Shown here one piece after another: positions 60,324-64,000 of a stretch of DNA of 64,000 nucleotides (within the stretch, counting starts at the first letter, position 1; each line of letters starts with the position of its first letter). Origin of the DNA: Mytilus californianus (Eukaryota > Mollusca > Bivalvia > Mytilida > Mytilidae). The notes under the pieces were generated by a model that was given only the letters and a program-made list of their open reading frames with translations, made no database searches and had not been told where the DNA came from. The stretch covers positions 22,325,732-22,389,731 of the forward strand of contig NW_026262668.1 in NCBI RefSeq assembly GCF_021869535.1, read 5' to 3'. The position numbers were made by a program, and so were the translations under genes.

Positions 60324-60787
60324 GGTGTAATACCACCAAATCATAGTACGTCACATCCGGTTGTATACAAAAATAGGTCGAAAAAAAATATTCCCTTGAA
60401 TTTGACAGTTGCAGGTAATTAATCCTACATTTCATTGCAGTAAAACATTTTTGAGTCATAAGCATATATCTTGGGTATTTCAAAGCACCATTTTTTTTTT
60501 ATTTGGGGTTCTATAGAATATTTTGGAAACTTGAGGTTACATGGTTACTAAAGCTTGTACACAGGTTAAAAAAGGGGGAAAATGTGATTGGTTAACTTCC
60601 AGTGATGGTTACTTTCTTATATGCAATGAAACGTTATGTGAATTTTTTTCTATAGTACTGGACCGGATAAAACTTAACTCATGCCAAGTATTTCTTTATT
60701 TGAAACAAAGATAAATTCTGCACATTTTTTTGAAAAGTGCAAATTTAACAAAGTCTAATAGGGGAAAATCAATGGTGGTATTACACC
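60324..60787 (+). mobile_element. Array MITE copy 6
   Basis: 464 bp; shares TTGAGTCATAAGC with the copy at 58096, in line with the A-M dimer having been duplicated at this side of the array. Confidence 0.9.
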
Positions 60788-62554
60788 TAATATGGGAAGC
60801 TGTACATGCACCTTTGACCTTGTGAGTACTCTCATGTGTTAAAATTTCTGCAGTGGATTGAGTCTCCAAAACACATTTTATGAGAAAATTTCCTTGAAAT
60901 AGGACTTTACCATGAATATTAGTTGACAGAACAAGCCATACTTAGAGTTTTGGGGAGCTTTTTCTCCTTATTTCGAATATTCTGCTATACTAGAAAAATT
61001 TTCCTAAGAAATACTTTAATTAAAAAATATATAGTTTTAAGTAAATGAAATGATGTTTAATGCAGTAACAACAAATTATTCACCAAAAGAGAAGATTTTT
61101 ATGTCCCTCTCTGGAACGTGGCGTAAATTTAAGTTTTACGTAAGGACTTATTGAAACCTCCTTGGAGACAGTAAACTTTTATACGGATTGTTCATTCAGC
61201 TTGAATGCTTCAATTAATCATTTATTATAACATTTCTATCATAAATGAGTGAAAGTTACCCCAAAATTTTTATTTATTGGCCTAAAAAGTAGAAATTTTG
61301 AGGAAATGAGAGGTATAAATGGACCAAAAGAGACCTCATAAGGAAGACAAAGAGGTCCATTAGTAGTATTTATCATCCTAAAGTCATCTTTTGTATCATA
61401 TTCAACTGTTTGTAGGCAGATGAGATAAATATTTGATCATTTATTGGTCCACACTATATTCTATCATGATGCGGCTTGGTTTGGATTTTTCGAAAAAAAT
61501 TTGCTCGAATCGCTGTAGATGTCGTCTTACATTGTACTAGATTTTTCTCAAACTATTGAACTGATTATGACAAAACTTGACAGGAATGCTTAAAATAACC
61601 AGTATTACAAAGGAAAGAAGTCACATTCAGTTTATTTAACAAAAAAGTCTTCTTTATGGGAAGCTGTACATGCACCTTTGACCTTGTGCGTACTCTCATG
61701 TGTTAAAATTTCTTGCTATTTAAGTGAAATATTACAAATAATGAAATATTCTGAGTGGATTGAGTCTCCAAAACACATTTTATGAGAAAATTTCCTTGAA
61801 ATAGGACTTTACCACGAATATTAGTTGACAGAACAAGCCATACTTAGAGTTTTGGGGAGCTTTTTCTCCTTATTTCGAATATTCTGCTATACTAGAAAAA
61901 TTTTCCTAAGAAATACTTTAATAAATATATAGTTTTAAGTAAATGAAATGATTTTTAATGCAGTAACAACAAATTATTCACCAAAAGAGAAGATTTTTAT
62001 GTCCCTCTCTGGGACGCGGCGTAAATGTAAGTTTTACGTAAGGACTTATTAAAACCTCCTTGGAGACAGTAAACTTTTATACGGATTGTTCATTCAGCTT
62101 GAATACTTCAATTAATCATTTATTATAACATTTCTATCATAAATGAGTGAAAGTTACCCCAAAATTTTTATTTATTGGCCTAAAAAGTAGAAATTTTGAG
62201 GAAATGAGAGGTATAAATGGACCAAAAGAGACCTTATAAGGAAGACAAAGAGGTCCATTAGTAGTATTTATCATCCTAATGTCATCTTTTGTATCATATT
62301 CAACTGTTTGTAGGCAGATGAGATAAATATTTGATCATTTATTGGTCCACACTATATTCTATCATGATGCGGCTTGGTTTGGATTTTTCGAAAAAAATTT
62401 GCTCGAATCGCTGTAGATGTCGTCTTACATTGTACTAGATTTTTCTCAAACTATTGAACTGATTATGACAAAACTTGACAGGAATGCTTGAAATAACCAG
62501 TATTACAAAGAAAAAAAGTCACATTCAGTTTATTTAACAAAAAAGTCTTCTTTA

Positions 62555-62562
62555 GGTGTAAT
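62555..62562 (+). mobile_element. Truncated array MITE at the right array border
   Basis: Only GGTGTAAT of the MITE remains after TTTA, before an unrelated element begins at 62563. Confidence 0.8.
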
Positions 62563-62800
62563 CCCAGTGGGCACTCGACGTTGTAACAACGTTGAAATTT
62601 GGTTGAAATTTGGTCATGACGTTGATCGACCTAAATTCAACGTTGATCTAACGTCATGGTATTCAACGTTGACTTTACAACGTTGTTTCAACGTTGAATT
62701 TACGTCGTTAAAATCAACGTTGAATTTACGTCGTTAAAATCAACGTTTAAACAACAACGTTGATTCAACGTTAGGTTAACGTCAGTCAATCGCGACAGAA
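62563..62800 (+). mobile_element. Terminus of a DNA element rich in CAACGTTG palindromes
   Basis: It starts CCCAGTGGGCACTCGACGTT and contains nine CAACGTT words, several as the palindrome TCAACGTTGA, plus a direct repeat of TTGAATTTACGTCGTTAAAA. Similar CAGTGGGCA...CAACGTTG sequences are known to me as dispersed subterminal-repeat elements in many animals; I cannot fix the superfamily. No matching inverted end (GTGCCCACTGGG) occurs before the window ends. Confidence 0.6.
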
Positions 62801-63904
62801 AAATCTCATCGTCAAAATTGAAAGGTATAGATATATTTGATGAGCAGATCGGACAAGAAGCAGTGCTGCAGTATTATAAACGATTGGATAATAAGTGGCT
62901 AATCCAGAACTTTTTATAATACTTATAAGGGGGTCCACTGACTGCCATAAGCGTGAGGGGGCTTTCTCCTGTCATGCTTCTATGATCCCTTTATAATCAA
63001 TCATTTTTTTTTCCACGAAAAAGGGGGTAGACCGGATTGCATTGTTTATGCATGGAAAGGAGTTTTGGGCAAGAAAAAGTGGTCAGGAGACATCACCAAT
63101 AACAAATCGGCTTTTTCAAATTAATTTTTTTTTGTGTTTATTTTTTAAGTATCTTTAAAAAAAAACCAATTCTTACCAATCATTAAGTAATTTGGGTTTG
63201 ATGATTCTCTATATTTTGGGAGATCTCAAAACCTGTTCATGCTATCTTAATTATATGTATATCGGTATAAATATGATATATTCTTAGTTTATATTTTAAA
63301 ATCAAATCAATTTGTTTAGTTGCTTTCTTTCATTTAAATAAATAGGAGAAATTTTTTGGTATATTTATTTTAATTATTTTTACCGATTGATATTTAATAT
63401 ATAAACTTAAAATATCATCGATGTATAAAGTAATCATAATAATTGAGAAGTTTTTAAATTTTCGCGGTTTTTCAAGTTGAGTTCCGAATATTTTCATTCG
63501 GATGCGCACGCAAGCACGCGCACCTCTTTTCAACATCCGTTTAGAACATTTTGAAAATCATCCTCGAGAAATTATCGCACCAGACTGATGAACAAAATTA
63601 ATAGTGAACAACTGCGTCTAAGGAATATAAAGACGAGAGAAGACTTTTCTGTATAAACCTCTTGATATTAGCGTAAGTATATTTTACAGTTAAATTAACG
63701 AAGAATCATGATATATACAAACACATTCAAATGATCAAATTAGTTATCTGCATGTTTACGTTCACAGATGACAAGGTCTTATCTTACTGAATCTGATTCA
63801 GTTTCGTGTCAAAACAGTTAAATGATTTGATTGTATATAACCTCTAATTAGCGAACTGAAATAAAACATATCTATCCATGTACAGAATCAGTAATATCAG
63901 AAAA
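62801..63904. other. No supported gene
   Basis: AT-rich; may be the interior of the element that begins at 62563. The minus-strand frame at 63330-63536 has no recognisable domain. Confidence 0.4.
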
Positions 63905-63936
63905 GGGGGGGGTGGGGGTGGGGGTGGGGGTGGGGT
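63905..63936 (+). repeat. G-rich (GGGGGT)n microsatellite
   Basis: Five runs of four or more G separated by single T, enough to form a G-quadruplex in principle. Confidence 0.85.
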
Positions 63937-64000
63937 GCCATCGAATACTAGCCAATTCGTTCAAATACAACTCGATAGGCTGTGTCTGATACACATAGAA

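Larger units (their letters stand above)
45948..62562 (+). repeat. 16.6-kb tandem array with higher-order structure
   Basis: The anchor GGAGACAGTAAAC (or GGAGTAGTAAAC) recurs at 45992, 46893, 47791, 49121, 50020, 50918, 52249, 53146, 54044, 55376, 56705, 57603, 58932, 59830, 61164 and 62062. Intervals are either 897-901 bp (type A) or 1329-1334 bp (type M). M units carry a 464-466-bp MITE and lack ~38 bp shortly after it. Order: A A M A A M A A M M A M A M A, then a truncated M. Copies differ at few positions, and the types have their own markers (A: CCACGAAT, GATTTTTAATG, usually GGGACGCGG; M: CCATGAAT, GATGTTTAATG, GGAACGCGG). No unit encodes a protein. Confidence 0.95.

Noticed and set aside
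48193-60483. Nearly identical minus-strand frames of 83-87 codons at 48193, 51308, 54434, 55776, 58004 and 60232
   Set aside because: Each spans the same MITE/array-unit junction, so their identity reflects recent array amplification, not selection. They have no domain and exist only in M units.
45948-62562. CRISPR array
   Set aside because: The repeats are ~900-1330 bp, contiguous and without short unique spacers, and the DNA is eukaryotic.

Overview
The window looks like nuclear DNA of a bivalve, most likely a mussel (Mytilidae). It is AT-rich, genes are sparse with small exons and long introns, and it is full of mussel-type dispersed repeats, decayed retroelements and a tandem-core element of the kind described as 'pearl'/Helitron-like in bivalves. 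The taxonomic call rests on recognising repeat and protein styles from memory; no database was searched. There are no bacterial-style operons, CRISPR arrays or rRNA genes.

Three host genes can be supported, all on the minus strand. (1) A SURF4-like multi-pass ER cargo-receptor gene, exons at 16301-16564, 12404-12444 (short, probable) and 10374-10802, ending in a KKxx ER-retrieval signal; its first exon was not found. (2) A B-box/TRIM-like ORF of 312 codons at 17967-18905. (3) A single-pass, EGF-like receptor spanning 44723 down to 26364. I assembled it from seven exons with matching splice phases: signal peptide, cysteine-rich EGF-like module, Ser/Thr stalk, transmembrane helix and a tyrosine-motif cytoplasmic tail. 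The SURF4-like gene and the receptor each carry one missing base in a homopolymer, which suggests assembly error but could mean decay.

Region by region: 1-2830 is a decayed reverse-transcriptase (RT) element (minus) abutting a dispersed repeat that is itself split by a 5'-truncated retroelement. 5290-6430 is the pearl-like element with seven ~150-bp core units, a (CGC)n tract and a 3' hairpin. 7260-9600 is a LINE remnant interrupted by a 595-bp TTAA-flanked MITE. 10.4-16.6 kb is the SURF4-like gene, with repeats, a tRNA-derived SINE and a 72-bp hairpin in its introns. 17.3-24.1 kb holds the B-box ORF and repeats. 24.9-44.7 kb is the receptor gene region; its introns hold at least three more RT or LINE remnants, two inverted-repeat elements and a cluster of RFX/X-box-like sites.

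45948-62562 is the most striking feature: a nearly homogeneous 16.6-kb tandem array of ~898-bp units in which a 464-bp TA-flanked MITE has been co-amplified. This gives a higher-order pattern of empty (A) and MITE-bearing (M) units: A A M, A A M, A A M, M, A M, A M, A, truncated M. The first unit keeps the apparent pre-insertion site. Both array ends lie in MITE sequence, and at the right end the MITE is cut by the terminus of another element made of CAACGTTG palindromes. The array starts about 1.2 kb upstream of the receptor's start codon.
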